The notes under the pieces were generated by a model, which was given only the letters and a program-made list of their open reading frames with translations, was not told the DNA's origin and did not search any database. From Rhodocyclaceae bacterium (GTDB taxonomy: Bacteria > Pseudomonadota > Gammaproteobacteria > Burkholderiales > Rhodocyclaceae): DNA of 64,000 bases. The first letter of the stretch is position 1. Each line of letters begins with the position of its first letter. The stretch is taken from positions 1 through 64,000 of the forward strand of contig VIKE01000010.1 in assembly GCA_008080565.1 (NCBI GenBank). Reading direction: 5' to 3'. Of the stretch, positions 1-8,549 are shown one piece after another. The translations under genes were made by a program, and so were the position numbers.

Positions 1-24
1 CTTCGTCTGCAGCAGAGAGGCAAG

Positions 25-53
25 ATTATGAAGAACTTCTCACCTCCCGTCAA
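25..53 (-). promoter_or_regulatory. Strong sigma-70 promoter of rRNA type, reading out of the window
   Basis: Read on the minus strand there is TTGACG, 17 bases, then CATAAT, preceded by an A/T-rich stretch (about 54-90) that would serve as an UP element. The following leader-like bases (CTCTCTGCTGCAGACGAAG) resemble rrn operon starts of Betaproteobacteria as I remember them. I infer that an rRNA operon begins just left of base 1; the gene itself is not in the window. Confidence 0.6.
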
Positions 54-135
54 GCTTTTCAGAGAATTCCTGAAATATTTCTTTCAAACTCCAGAAACCT
101 TACGTTCAATTAAAACCACTAATCAAACTATTTTC

Positions 136-211
136 TGGTTGCGGGAGCAGGACTTGAACCTGCGACCTTCGGGTTATGAGCCCGACGAGCTGCCAACTGC
201 TCCATCCCGCG
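136..211 (-). tRNA. Initiator tRNA-fMet (anticodon CAU)
   Basis: On the minus strand a full cloverleaf can be drawn with encoded CCA. The acceptor stem is CGCGGGA/TCCCGCA with the C1:A72 mismatch that marks initiator tRNAs, and the anticodon stem has the three consecutive G:C pairs (GGG/CCC) needed for P-site entry. The anticodon loop is CTCATAA. The short ORFs that cross it in the ORF track are artefacts of this tRNA. Confidence 0.95.
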
Positions 212-279
212 TCCGTCAGAAGAGGGCGCATTATCCAGAGCTTGTTGCAGTGCGTCAAGGACAATCGTAAAAAAAGAGA

Positions 280-900
280 CTATTTCTTTTCGATCCACTC
301 GACCATGGACGACCACTGGTCAACATCTCGTCGATGCTTTGCTCGCGGAGGGTCAAATACCGTTGCACCAGCCGCAGCCACGTTTACGTAATTCTGTGTA
401 TTTCTCAAGTAGGCAACGATAGGAATATCGAAGTGCTTCAGAAACTCTTCAAGCATTGCTGCTGCCCGGGTACGCGGATCAACCCGCATCGCCACGATTC
501 CAACCTTTACCCGCTGGCCACGAATTTCGTTGCGGATTGAATTCAAGAAATCCTCTGTGGCGGCCATATCAAAAACTGATGGCACCAACGGCACAATCAC
601 CTTATCCACCGTTCGCAGATAGTCGGTCAACTTGTATCCCTGCAACCCGGCAGGCGCATCAACCACAACCCAGTCTGCCTCCTTCGGCAAACTGAGGGAA
701 ATCTGGTTCCCGGCAAAGTAACCGGTAATTGCCGGCAATGCCGGGTCGCGAAACGCCATCCAGCGCAGCGATGACTGTTGGCGATCAAGATCGCACAAGG
801 TCGTTTTCTTGCCTTTATTTGCAAAGTAGCCGGACAGATTCGTCGCCAGCGTTGTCTTGCCAGCCCCGCCCTTCGGATTTGCAACCAGAACTGCCCGCAT
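280..900 (-). CDS. ParA/MinD-type P-loop ATPase
   Basis: A 206-residue protein starting MRAVLVANPKGGAGKTT has the deviant Walker A box (KGGxGKTT, residues 10-17) of the ParA/Soj family, then the switch segment DLDRQQSS near residue 40 and VVVDAPAG near 80, matching the Walker B-like region. It is short and lacks an N-terminal HTH, like the ParF/VirC1 group. Such ATPases place plasmids, chromosomes or protein clusters by ATP-dependent dimerisation on DNA. No parB-like partner is adjacent, so its cargo is unknown. It is divergent from the IclR gene. Confidence 0.85.
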   Translation of the reverse strand: MRAVLVANPKGGAGKTTLATNLSGYFANKGKKTTLCDLDRQQSSLRWMAFRDPALPAITGYFAGNQISLSLPKEADWVVVDAPAGLQGYKLTDYLRTVDKVIVPLVPSVFDMAATEDFLNSIRNEIRGQRVKVGIVAMRVDPRTRAAAMLEEFLKHFDIPIVAYLRNTQNYVNVAAAGATVFDPPRAKHRRDVDQWSSMVEWIEKK

Positions 901-997
901 ATGACCTCCCCTTATATATTTGCGGGGTCATTATATTCGCCACCTCAAAGGGCTCATAGATGCATAAAATGGATGCTTTCCTTCCATCAGAACCATC

Positions 998-1798
998 ATG
1001 GCCACAAAAGCAGCTAGCGACCGTCAGGGCATTCAATCCATCGAGGTGGGATTTCGACTGTTGAACGTACTGGCGGCAACCAATCGCCCGATGATGTTGC
1101 GCGACATCGCCAAAGGCGCCGGGATGCCCGCGGCGAAAGCACATAGATATATGGTCAGCTTCCTCCGTATAGGGATCGTGGAGCAGGACAACAGTAGCGG
1201 TCGCTACGATCTGGGAGCCTATGCTCTGGAATTGGGGCTTTCCGGACTCGGGCGACTTGATCCGGTCCGCCTGGCCGGTCCTATTCTTGAGACGCTCTGC
1301 GAAGAGATTCAGGAGACCGTTGCTCTCGCCGTATGGGGCAACCACGGGGCGACCATTGTTCGAATCGTCGACGCCGGCGGCCCGATAACGATCACGCTGC
1401 GCGCCGGGACCGTCTTGCCGCTGTGCAACTCGGCAACAGGACGTGCTTTCGCCGCCTTCTACCGTTCGCCATTCCTAAAGAAAAAGCTCGACGAAGAGTT
1501 AAAGGAAATCTCCGACGCGAGCAACACAGCCATCACGACGGTTCGCAGACGGCTCGAGAAGAACCTGACAGAAATTCGTTCACACGGGATCAGCCGTGCA
1601 TCAGGTAGCCTGACCCCGGGCATCAACGGCTTTAGCGCCCCCGTATACGATCACACGGGTACTATGGTTGCCGCGATTACCTCGTTGGGTTCAATCGGTG
1701 AATTTAACGTGGAATGGGATAGCCCCGTAGCCAAGGCAATGCTTGAAGCCTCAAAAGCGCTATCGCACCGTCTTGGCCATGGCAGCCTGGCCGAATGA
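998..1798 (+). CDS. IclR-family transcriptional regulator
   Basis: This 266-residue protein has an N-terminal winged helix (about residues 10-75, including SIEVGFRLLNVLAATNRPM and AAKAHRYMVSFL) and a C-terminal effector-binding domain (about 85-260, with GISRASGSLTPGINGFSAPV typical of the family ligand pocket). IclR proteins usually control a nearby catabolic operon in response to a small acid or aromatic. The convergent neighbour is the aldehyde dehydrogenase operon of the amine block, which is a possible target, but no operator was identified. The start is the first ATG of the frame. Confidence 0.9.
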   Translation: MATKAASDRQGIQSIEVGFRLLNVLAATNRPMMLRDIAKGAGMPAAKAHRYMVSFLRIGIVEQDNSSGRYDLGAYALELGLSGLGRLDPVRLAGPILETLCEEIQETVALAVWGNHGATIVRIVDAGGPITITLRAGTVLPLCNSATGRAFAAFYRSPFLKKKLDEELKEISDASNTAITTVRRRLEKNLTEIRSHGISRASGSLTPGINGFSAPVYDHTGTMVAAITSLGSIGEFNVEWDSPVAKAMLEASKALSHRLGHGSLAE

Positions 1799-1883
1799 CC
1801 TGCCCGGACGATTGAGAGTGGATAGACCAACCGCTCAGTATCTACAGGCTGCATATATATGTAGATCAGAAATAAGCCACCTC

Positions 1884-1910
1884 AAAAAAACGGCCGCTCC
1901 AGGGCGGCCG
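1884..1910 (-). terminator. Rho-independent terminator of the aldehyde dehydrogenase operon
   Basis: The minus strand reads CGGCCGC-CCTGGA-GCGGCCG followed directly by seven T. A perfect 7-bp GC-rich stem with a 6-base loop and a T run is a textbook intrinsic terminator. It lies 30 bases after the stop of the aldehyde dehydrogenase gene and closes the DUF1329-to-ALDH operon. Confidence 0.9.
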
Positions 1911-1939
1911 AAAGACTCACAGAGGAAAAGTTCAGCAGG

Positions 1940-3370
1940 TTAGTGCTTCATGATTTTCAATGTCTGGATAGTGGTGTACTCCTCCAGACCATAGTGACCA
2001 AACTCGACGCCAATTCCCGATTGTTTGACGCCGCCGAAGGGCGCATCCGGCTGAATAGCGCCATGCTCATTAATCCATGCTGTGCCGCACTCAAGACGCA
2101 GAGCCAACTGCGAGGCCCTCGCCAGGTCATTTGACCAGACAGAGCCGCCAAGGCCGTTCGGATTGTCATTGGCCCGGCTGATGACTTCATCAATATCGGC
2201 GTACTTGATGATCGGCAGAATCGGACCGAACTGCTCTTCATCAACCACCCGCATACCGTCAGTGACATCGGCCAGCACAGTCGGCTCGTAAAAATAGCCT
2301 TTGCCTGAGCGCGGAGTTCCACCGGAAAGAACACGGGCACCGCGCGCCTTGGCGTCTTCGACCAGGGCGGCGACGTAATCAAGCTGCTTGCGGTTCTGCA
2401 CAGGGCCGAGTTGAGTTTCCGCCAGGAGGCCGTCACCGACCACGGCTTCGCGAGCCAGGCGTGCGAGTTCCTGGCAGAGTTCCTCGTAGATACTTTCATG
2501 CACATAGAGGCGCTTGAGACAGGCGCAGGTCTGACCATTATTATGGAAGGTCACGCCGAACAGTTTGGCGGCGACGCCTTTCGGATCGACATCCGGCAGC
2601 ACGATGCCTGCATCGTTGCCGCCCAGTTCCAGCGTCAGGCGCTTCAGGTTACCGGCAGCGCTTTCCATGATGCGGCGACCAGTCGGAGTCGAGCCAGTAA
2701 AGACAATCTTGTTAATATCCGGGTGCCTGGCAACGGCTTCACCCACTCCGGAATCGCGTTCGGCCGAAACAACGTTGAGGACACCGGCTGGCAAAACCGT
2801 GTTGGCAAGTTCGACAAAGTGCAGGGTAGCAACCGGGGTCAGTTCCGAAGGCTTGATGACGACCGTGTTGCCAGCGCGCAGGGCTGGCATGACGTGCCAA
2901 ATGGCGATCATCAACGGCCAGTTCCAAGGCGTGATGGAGGCGACGACGCCAAGCGGCTTGCGATGCACCTCGATGCGCGCGTCATCGTTGTCCTGAATGA
3001 CCTCGACCGGCAGTTCCAGGTCTGCCGTCACGTGCGTCCACGCAATCGATCCGCCGACTTCCATACCGGAGCCAACTCCGTTCAGGCCGTTCAGCGGCTT
3101 GCCGGTTTCCTTGGTTACCTGCTCCATCAGGGCCGGCGCGTTGGCTTCGAGCAGGCCGGCCAAGGCATGCACCAGTCTCTTCCGCTCGGCATCCGGGGTC
3201 CGGCTCCAGGCCGGGAAAGCGGCGCGAGCGGCGGCAACTGCAGCATCGAGATCGGCCACAGTACCGGCCGGCACGCTGGCGAAGGCTTCACCGGAGGCCG
3301 GGTTGATCACATCAAAAGTACTGACGGCCTGAACCTGCTTGCCGCCGATAGTCATTGAATATTTTTCCAT
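1940..3370 (-). CDS. NAD-dependent aldehyde dehydrogenase, likely arylacetaldehyde oxidising
   Basis: A 476-residue ALDH superfamily protein: cofactor motif SITPWNWPLM near residue 145, LELGG segment near 248, and catalytic cysteine in NNGQTCACLKR near 280-290. The loop after LELGG reads NDAG instead of the common KSP. It is the last gene of the DUF1329-DUF1302-RND-YCF48 operon, which shares an upstream element with the aralkylamine dehydrogenase operon. I therefore infer that it oxidises the aldehyde made by that enzyme (phenylacetaldehyde or 4-hydroxyphenylacetaldehyde) to the acid. The family assignment is firm; the substrate is inferred. A good Shine-Dalgarno (GAAGGAGACGAG) precedes the ATG. 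Confidence 0.88.
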   Translation of the reverse strand: MEKYSMTIGGKQVQAVSTFDVINPASGEAFASVPAGTVADLDAAVAAARAAFPAWSRTPDAERKRLVHALAGLLEANAPALMEQVTKETGKPLNGLNGVGSGMEVGGSIAWTHVTADLELPVEVIQDNDDARIEVHRKPLGVVASITPWNWPLMIAIWHVMPALRAGNTVVIKPSELTPVATLHFVELANTVLPAGVLNVVSAERDSGVGEAVARHPDINKIVFTGSTPTGRRIMESAAGNLKRLTLELGGNDAGIVLPDVDPKGVAAKLFGVTFHNNGQTCACLKRLYVHESIYEELCQELARLAREAVVGDGLLAETQLGPVQNRKQLDYVAALVEDAKARGARVLSGGTPRSGKGYFYEPTVLADVTDGMRVVDEEQFGPILPIIKYADIDEVISRANDNPNGLGGSVWSNDLARASQLALRLECGTAWINEHGAIQPDAPFGGVKQSGIGVEFGHYGLEEYTTIQTLKIMKH

Positions 3371-3398
3371 CTCGTCTCCTTCTTTGTTTTTGTGATGA

Positions 3399-4397
3399 TC
3401 AGTTTGCGCTCGTTGTCGTACCAGGCATAACCACGCCGCGCTTTGAAAAACCTACCAGTGATCCCTGCCCAGCACCTACCACAGCCGTCATCGACAGACG
3501 GTCATCACGCTGAGTCCAGACAAACGTTGCACCAAGATCTGCGCTTTCAATCTGTACGCCATCAAGACCGACCCCGAGAACCTTGTCGCCGACCTCAACG
3601 ATATCCGTGATCGAACTCTTGCTTCCCGTTACTACGTTAGTCCAGTTTTTGCCATCGTCGGTGCTGCGAAAAAGCGTTCCGCGCAAGCCGGCGACGATCA
3701 GCGTGCCGTTGGCCAAGGCCGTCCCCGACCAAAACGAACCCTTGTAGCCAGTATTCAGGTATTGCCAGCTCTGGCCGCGATCATCGCTGCGCAGGACAAG
3801 GCCGCGCTCGGCCGCAACGAACAGACTGCCTTTGGGCGAGGCAAATACCTTGAACAAGTTGCGGTCGGCCTTGCCGCCTTCCGGCGGTGCCGACAGATTG
3901 ATCGTTTCCCAAGTCTTGCCACCATCATGTGTACGCAACACCAGCGACCACAAACCAACAGCAATACCTTCGTTCGCATTGAAGAAATGTACCGAGAACA
4001 GCGGCCGGTCTTCGGCCGTATCGCTGCGCTGGATTGCCCAGTTGTCACCGCCATCGACGGTATGCATGATCACGCCCCAATGGCCGACGGCCCAGCCATT
4101 TTTGGCATCGGCAAAGGAAACTGCCGTCAGAGTTGAGGAGACCGGAACACCGGCTGCCTGACGAAAGGTTTTGCCCTCGTCATCGGAGAGCAGCACGATA
4201 CCGTAGTCGCCAACCGCGACGATGCGCTTGCCGGCTCGGGCCGCGCCCAGCATCGGGGCCAATGTTGCTGCGGTCGACTTGGCTGCAGCACGAATTTTCA
4301 GGACCGCCGGTTCGGCCAGCGCTTGTGCCTGGGCGGCGCAACTCAGCAGCATCAGCACAGCGAGGCCAAGGGAGAGTTTGATCTTGTTGAAAGCCAT
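3399..4397 (-). CDS. YCF48/BNR-repeat beta-propeller protein, exported
   Basis: The 332-residue product has an N-terminal signal peptide (KLSLGLAVLMLLSCAAQAQA) and repeated Asp-box-like units (SDDEGKTF, VDGGDNW, HDGGKTW, DDRGQSW, TDDGKNW) spaced about 45 residues apart, as in YCF48/photosystem assembly-factor-like propellers. In non-phototrophs such proteins recur beside RND/MMPL permeases with DUF1302 and DUF1329 proteins, as here. The 10-base spacing to the permease gene indicates one operon. Its role is probably periplasmic and accessory to the permease; it is not known. Confidence 0.85.
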   Translation of the reverse strand: MAFNKIKLSLGLAVLMLLSCAAQAQALAEPAVLKIRAAAKSTAATLAPMLGAARAGKRIVAVGDYGIVLLSDDEGKTFRQAAGVPVSSTLTAVSFADAKNGWAVGHWGVIMHTVDGGDNWAIQRSDTAEDRPLFSVHFFNANEGIAVGLWSLVLRTHDGGKTWETINLSAPPEGGKADRNLFKVFASPKGSLFVAAERGLVLRSDDRGQSWQYLNTGYKGSFWSGTALANGTLIVAGLRGTLFRSTDDGKNWTNVVTGSKSSITDIVEVGDKVLGVGLDGVQIESADLGATFVWTQRDDRLSMTAVVGAGQGSLVGFSKRGVVMPGTTTSAN

Positions 4398-4406
4398 AAT
4401 GTCCTC

Positions 4407-6803
4407 TCAGTGAGCCAGAATGCCAGGAGCACGAACCGGCGTCTTGCGCGGGAACAACTTTTCCAGCCAGACCGCGAAGGCTGGCAGTGCCGTCATCGCC
4501 ATGACCATGTTAACCATGAACATGAAGGCGAGCAGCTTGCCCATGTCAGCCTGGAACTTGAGATCGGAGAAGGCCCAGGTGGCGACACCGACGGCCAGCG
4601 TGATGGCGGTAAAGATGGTCGCCGTGCCGACTTCGAGGATCGAGTTCTCGAGCGCCTTGACGATATCCAGCCCCTCCGCCATGTGCATCTGCAGACGGTT
4701 ATAGATATAGAAGGCGTAATCGACGCCGATACCGACCGCCAGCACCATGACCGGCAAAGTGGCAACGGTCAGGCCGATTTCCAGTTCCTTCATGAACCAG
4801 TAGCCAATGAAAGTACCGACTGTCAGCGGCAGGCAGCAGGCGATTACGGCACGGAAGTCGCGATAGACCATGGCCACCAGGAAGATGATCGCGGCGTAGA
4901 CATAGAGCATCATCGGCATTTCGCTATGCTCAACCTCGTCATTGACGGCAGCCAGGACACCGGCGTTACCGGAAGCAAGGCGGATCGTGACCCCCTCCAT
5001 CTTGTTGGCGCTGCGGAAGGCCTTGACCTTGTCAATCACGCGATTGATCGTGGTCGCTTTGTGGTCATTCAGGAACAGGTGCACCGCCGTCATACTGCAG
5101 TCCTTGCGCATGTAGCCGCGCATCCGGCCGATCTCGGTGGACAGCGCCGCGTAGTTGCCCGGATCGATCGGGATGGCCGCCATCTTCGGATTACCTTCGT
5201 TGTAGCCCTCGTTGTAGGTGCGCAACTGGCCGGAATAGGAAATCGCCGATAACACACCTTCGGTGTTCTGGAGTTCCCAGACGAACTGATCCTGATAGAT
5301 GCCGAGCCCAACGTTCTCACAAGATTCCGGCGGCGCTTCGAAGACGACGGTCAGCCAGTCGAGGCCGGTATCGTAATTGTCGGCAATGGCCATCGCATCG
5401 CGGTTGAAGCGGGCTTCCGCGCGCAGCTCCGGCGCCCCCGGCTGCAGCGTGCCAATCACCCGATCGCTGCTCTGCCAGACCGACACGGCAAAAATACCCA
5501 GGGTCAGGCAAATTACCACCAGCGCATTTTTCGGCTCGGCAACCTTGGCCAACTGGCGCAACCAGCGGGCGCGCTTCTCCCGCTTGAGCATCGCCGTATC
5601 GGCGTAGGCCTTGGTGAATTCGAAATAGGAGGCAGCAATCGGCAGCATCGCCAGGTTGGTCGTGATCTTGAAAAAGACGCCGAGCGACGCGGTGATGGCC
5701 AGTTCGCGCACCATCGGGATCGGAATCATGATCAGCGTAATGAAGGAGACGAAGGCCGTGACCAATGCCAGTACGCCGGGAATAAGCAGCCCGGAAAAAC
5801 TGGCCCGGGCGGCCTCTTCTGTCGTCTTGCCCAGGGACAACTCGCGGACGATGAAGTTGATCTGCTGCACGCCATGGGAGACACCGATGGCGAAAACCAG
5901 GAAAGGCACGAGCACGGCCAGCGGATCGAGGCCGAAGCCGAGCAGGCGCAAGGCGCCAAACTGCCAGACCAGCGAGGTGAAGGAGCAGACGATAGGCAGG
6001 ATGGTGAACCGCAGCGAGTGGCAGTACCAGTAGACAGCCAGCGCAGTTAAAACCAAGGCGACGGCGCAAAACTCGAGCACCGACTCGGCGCCATTGGCGA
6101 TATCGCCGATCTGCTTGGCGAAGCCGATGATCTGGATGTCGAAATCGGCATCCTCGAACTTCTGGCGAATCTGCTCTTCAAGAATTTTGTTGTAGGCAAC
6201 GTAATCGATCTTGTTGCCGTCCTTGTCCACCTCGGCCAGCTCGGCGATGATCATGGCGCTGGTCTGGTCGCGCGAGACCAATGTACCAACGAAGCCGCCC
6301 TGGCTGGCCGAGCGCTGGATGCTGTTGATCAGTTCAGAGTTGAGCTGATCCGGCGTCACGGTACCGGGGATGATCGGGTCGGCGCGAAAGCCCTCTTCGG
6401 TGATTTCATTGACGAAGCTGTTGGGCGTCCACAAGGATTGAACACCGAGACGATCGACGCTGGGCAGGTAGATCACCGCCTGCGTCACCTCGTAAAGCCG
6501 CTTTAGGCCGGCTTGCGTATAGATGGTGTCGTTCTTCGCCTTGACGACAATGTTCAGGCGGTTGGCGCCGAGCACGTCATTGCGGTACTTATTGAAGGTC
6601 TCGATATATTCGTGACCGGTCGGCATCTGCTTCTCGAAGCCGGCCTCCATGCGCAGTTGCAGGGCAAAGTAGCCCATCACGGCCGTGAATACGGCCAACC
6701 AGATCAGGAAGGGCGTGCGAAATTTGAAACAGAAGTTTTCCAGGCCCTTGAGCGACCGGGTAAGCAGTTGGTCGACGGAATCGACACTAAAAAGGTTGAT
6801 CAT
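4407..6803 (-). CDS. RND/MMPL-family inner-membrane permease
   Basis: The 798-residue protein shows the RND layout: one N-terminal transmembrane helix (LIWLAVFTAVMGYFALQL, about 33-50), a large periplasmic loop, a six-helix block (about 235-440), a second periplasmic loop and a second helix block (about 625-780). It belongs to the HpnN/MMPL-like branch rather than the AcrB drug-efflux branch, being shorter and without a membrane-fusion partner gene. It is encoded with DUF1302 and DUF1329 envelope proteins, a set associated with movement of hydrophobic compounds. Direction of transport and substrate cannot be read from the sequence; an aromatic linked to amine catabolism is inferred from co-regulation. 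Confidence 0.88.
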   Translation of the reverse strand: MINLFSVDSVDQLLTRSLKGLENFCFKFRTPFLIWLAVFTAVMGYFALQLRMEAGFEKQMPTGHEYIETFNKYRNDVLGANRLNIVVKAKNDTIYTQAGLKRLYEVTQAVIYLPSVDRLGVQSLWTPNSFVNEITEEGFRADPIIPGTVTPDQLNSELINSIQRSASQGGFVGTLVSRDQTSAMIIAELAEVDKDGNKIDYVAYNKILEEQIRQKFEDADFDIQIIGFAKQIGDIANGAESVLEFCAVALVLTALAVYWYCHSLRFTILPIVCSFTSLVWQFGALRLLGFGLDPLAVLVPFLVFAIGVSHGVQQINFIVRELSLGKTTEEAARASFSGLLIPGVLALVTAFVSFITLIMIPIPMVRELAITASLGVFFKITTNLAMLPIAASYFEFTKAYADTAMLKREKRARWLRQLAKVAEPKNALVVICLTLGIFAVSVWQSSDRVIGTLQPGAPELRAEARFNRDAMAIADNYDTGLDWLTVVFEAPPESCENVGLGIYQDQFVWELQNTEGVLSAISYSGQLRTYNEGYNEGNPKMAAIPIDPGNYAALSTEIGRMRGYMRKDCSMTAVHLFLNDHKATTINRVIDKVKAFRSANKMEGVTIRLASGNAGVLAAVNDEVEHSEMPMMLYVYAAIIFLVAMVYRDFRAVIACCLPLTVGTFIGYWFMKELEIGLTVATLPVMVLAVGIGVDYAFYIYNRLQMHMAEGLDIVKALENSILEVGTATIFTAITLAVGVATWAFSDLKFQADMGKLLAFMFMVNMVMAMTALPAFAVWLEKLFPRKTPVRAPGILAH

Positions 6804-6885
6804 GCTGCTGAACTCCGCTGGGTATGGTCGTTTTTATAGGTGCTGCGACAGGAAGGAAGCCGAAGCCCCCTTCCCGTCAGACGAC

Positions 6886-8514
6886 TCAGAAATTGCGTGA
6901 AACGTAGGCGCCAACAAAGTCACGGTCGGCGTAAGGTTGATCAAAGACCCGCGAACCGCCCCAGAACTTGGCGTAATTAACGCCGAACTGCCAATTGGCC
7001 GGGTTCTGCACGAAGCTCACAATGAAATTGGCAGACTTAGCCCCTTCCATGAACAAGCCTGACGAGTTCGGCGTCCTGCCGGTGACGGCGTGGAAGAAAT
7101 AGACTTCCGGAATAACCTGCCAGCCCGGAATCAGACTTCCGTCGTAAACCCAGCTGAAGTCGAGGTTGTAACCGGCGGAAAGCTTGTCGCCGACAGCCTC
7201 GGCCGTGCCGCCGAGATTGTATTCCTGCCCCCAGCCCCAGACCCCGGCGCTGATTGGCTCGCCGTTGTAGAACTTCTTCAGTTTCGGGTAATAGGTGGCG
7301 ACACCTTCGACCATCAGGGTTGCCGTGGAGGCATTGCCCAAGGCCTTGAGGATGCCGCCGTAGTCACCCGGCGTCATGCTCAGGATACCGGTCAGGTGCC
7401 ACTGAAATTTCTTCTCGTCGACCCAGCACCGGCCGTTATTGAGCGCACAACCGTCCTGATTGGGATTGAGCGAAACGGCATCCTTGGGACGATAGGAAAG
7501 TTCGGTACCGACCGCCCAGTCACCAATTGGCATGTTGGCGGAAACGCCAAACATCTGCCTGTCCTCGGCGAAGACCCACTCCGGCCCATTCTGGAAACTC
7601 AACTGCGGCACCTTGTCGTGATAAGCCATCGCATAGAGACCCAGGTTCAACTGGGTTCCCGCTGGTTGCCAGCGCAAGGAAGCACCGTACTGGCCGGAAT
7701 CCTTGGCATTCCTCTTTGGCAATCCATAGGCGGCATCGCCCTTGCCTAAGCCATTGACCATCGACCAGTAGCTGCCGGTCGGCGGGAAATAGCTGTCGTT
7801 CCAGTTGGTCTGGATATAGGCTTCAAGATTGAAGCCATTGCCCAGGCCGGTGGCAAAGCTGACGATCGGCGCCGGCAGGAATACTTCCTTGAGCTGGGTG
7901 CCGGGTTGCGACAGGCGCATGATGTCCAGCGCATTGGTCTGATTCACGCCGCCCGGCAGGAAGAGGCTTTCCCCCCAGCTCACCACTTGATTACCGACAC
8001 GAACCCGCGCCCGCTGCTCGCCAATCGAAAATTCTTTGCTGACCCACAGATCGAGCAGACGCGCTTTGAACTCCAGGTCGTCTTGCGCGGCATCCGACAG
8101 CGATGTCGTATAGCCGTTCGGCCCCGTCGCAGCACTGACGAAACCGGTGGTGTTCGTGGCCGAAAAATCCCGCAGCCAGCTGACGCGGCCCATGAATTTC
8201 CAGTCGTCCGGCAACTTGAGCAGCAACTCGTGCGTACCTTTCAGATAAGTCGTGAAAGCGTCGCCTTTTGCGTAGTTGATATTGCCCTGATCACCCACCC
8301 CCGCGATGGTCGTGCACCCGGCCGGTGCGCCGCTGCCGCTTGCCCCGGCAACGACCAGACTGCAAGATGGGTCCTGGGCGCGAATGCCGAAGCCGAGGCT
8401 CACCGTCGAGTCGAAACTACCCGAAACGCTCTCTGTTTCAAACGTAAAGGCGGCAGCGCTCCCGGCATACGCAATCAGCCCGGCCAGAACGGTTTTCTTG
8501 AATATCGTGTTCAT
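6886..8514 (-). CDS. DUF1302 outer-membrane protein
   Basis: A 542-residue protein with a signal peptide (VLAGLIAYAGSAAAF, cleavage near residue 22) and, after it, alternating amphipathic strands rich in aromatic residues, ending in a terminal Phe (YVSRNF) as expected for an outer-membrane beta-barrel recognised by BamA. Features such as VRVGNQVVSWGESLFLPGGVNQTNALD match the DUF1302 family. It sits between DUF1329 and the RND permease genes. It probably forms the outer-membrane passage of this system; this is inference from topology and neighbours. Confidence 0.87.
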   Translation of the reverse strand: MNTIFKKTVLAGLIAYAGSAAAFTFETESVSGSFDSTVSLGFGIRAQDPSCSLVVAGASGSGAPAGCTTIAGVGDQGNINYAKGDAFTTYLKGTHELLLKLPDDWKFMGRVSWLRDFSATNTTGFVSAATGPNGYTTSLSDAAQDDLEFKARLLDLWVSKEFSIGEQRARVRVGNQVVSWGESLFLPGGVNQTNALDIMRLSQPGTQLKEVFLPAPIVSFATGLGNGFNLEAYIQTNWNDSYFPPTGSYWSMVNGLGKGDAAYGLPKRNAKDSGQYGASLRWQPAGTQLNLGLYAMAYHDKVPQLSFQNGPEWVFAEDRQMFGVSANMPIGDWAVGTELSYRPKDAVSLNPNQDGCALNNGRCWVDEKKFQWHLTGILSMTPGDYGGILKALGNASTATLMVEGVATYYPKLKKFYNGEPISAGVWGWGQEYNLGGTAEAVGDKLSAGYNLDFSWVYDGSLIPGWQVIPEVYFFHAVTGRTPNSSGLFMEGAKSANFIVSFVQNPANWQFGVNYAKFWGGSRVFDQPYADRDFVGAYVSRNF

Positions 8515-8549
8515 CGGATTACCCTCCGTATGTTGTTGTGGCGACCGGA

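Noticed and set aside
28-270. 80-aa ORF at the left edge containing REQDLNLRPSGYEPDELP
   Set aside because: This is translation across the tRNA-fMet gene; not a protein.
2411-3358. 315-aa plus-strand ORF opposite the aldehyde dehydrogenase
   Set aside because: Composition is His/Arg/Gly-rich and lacks a ribosome site; the minus-strand ALDH is complete.
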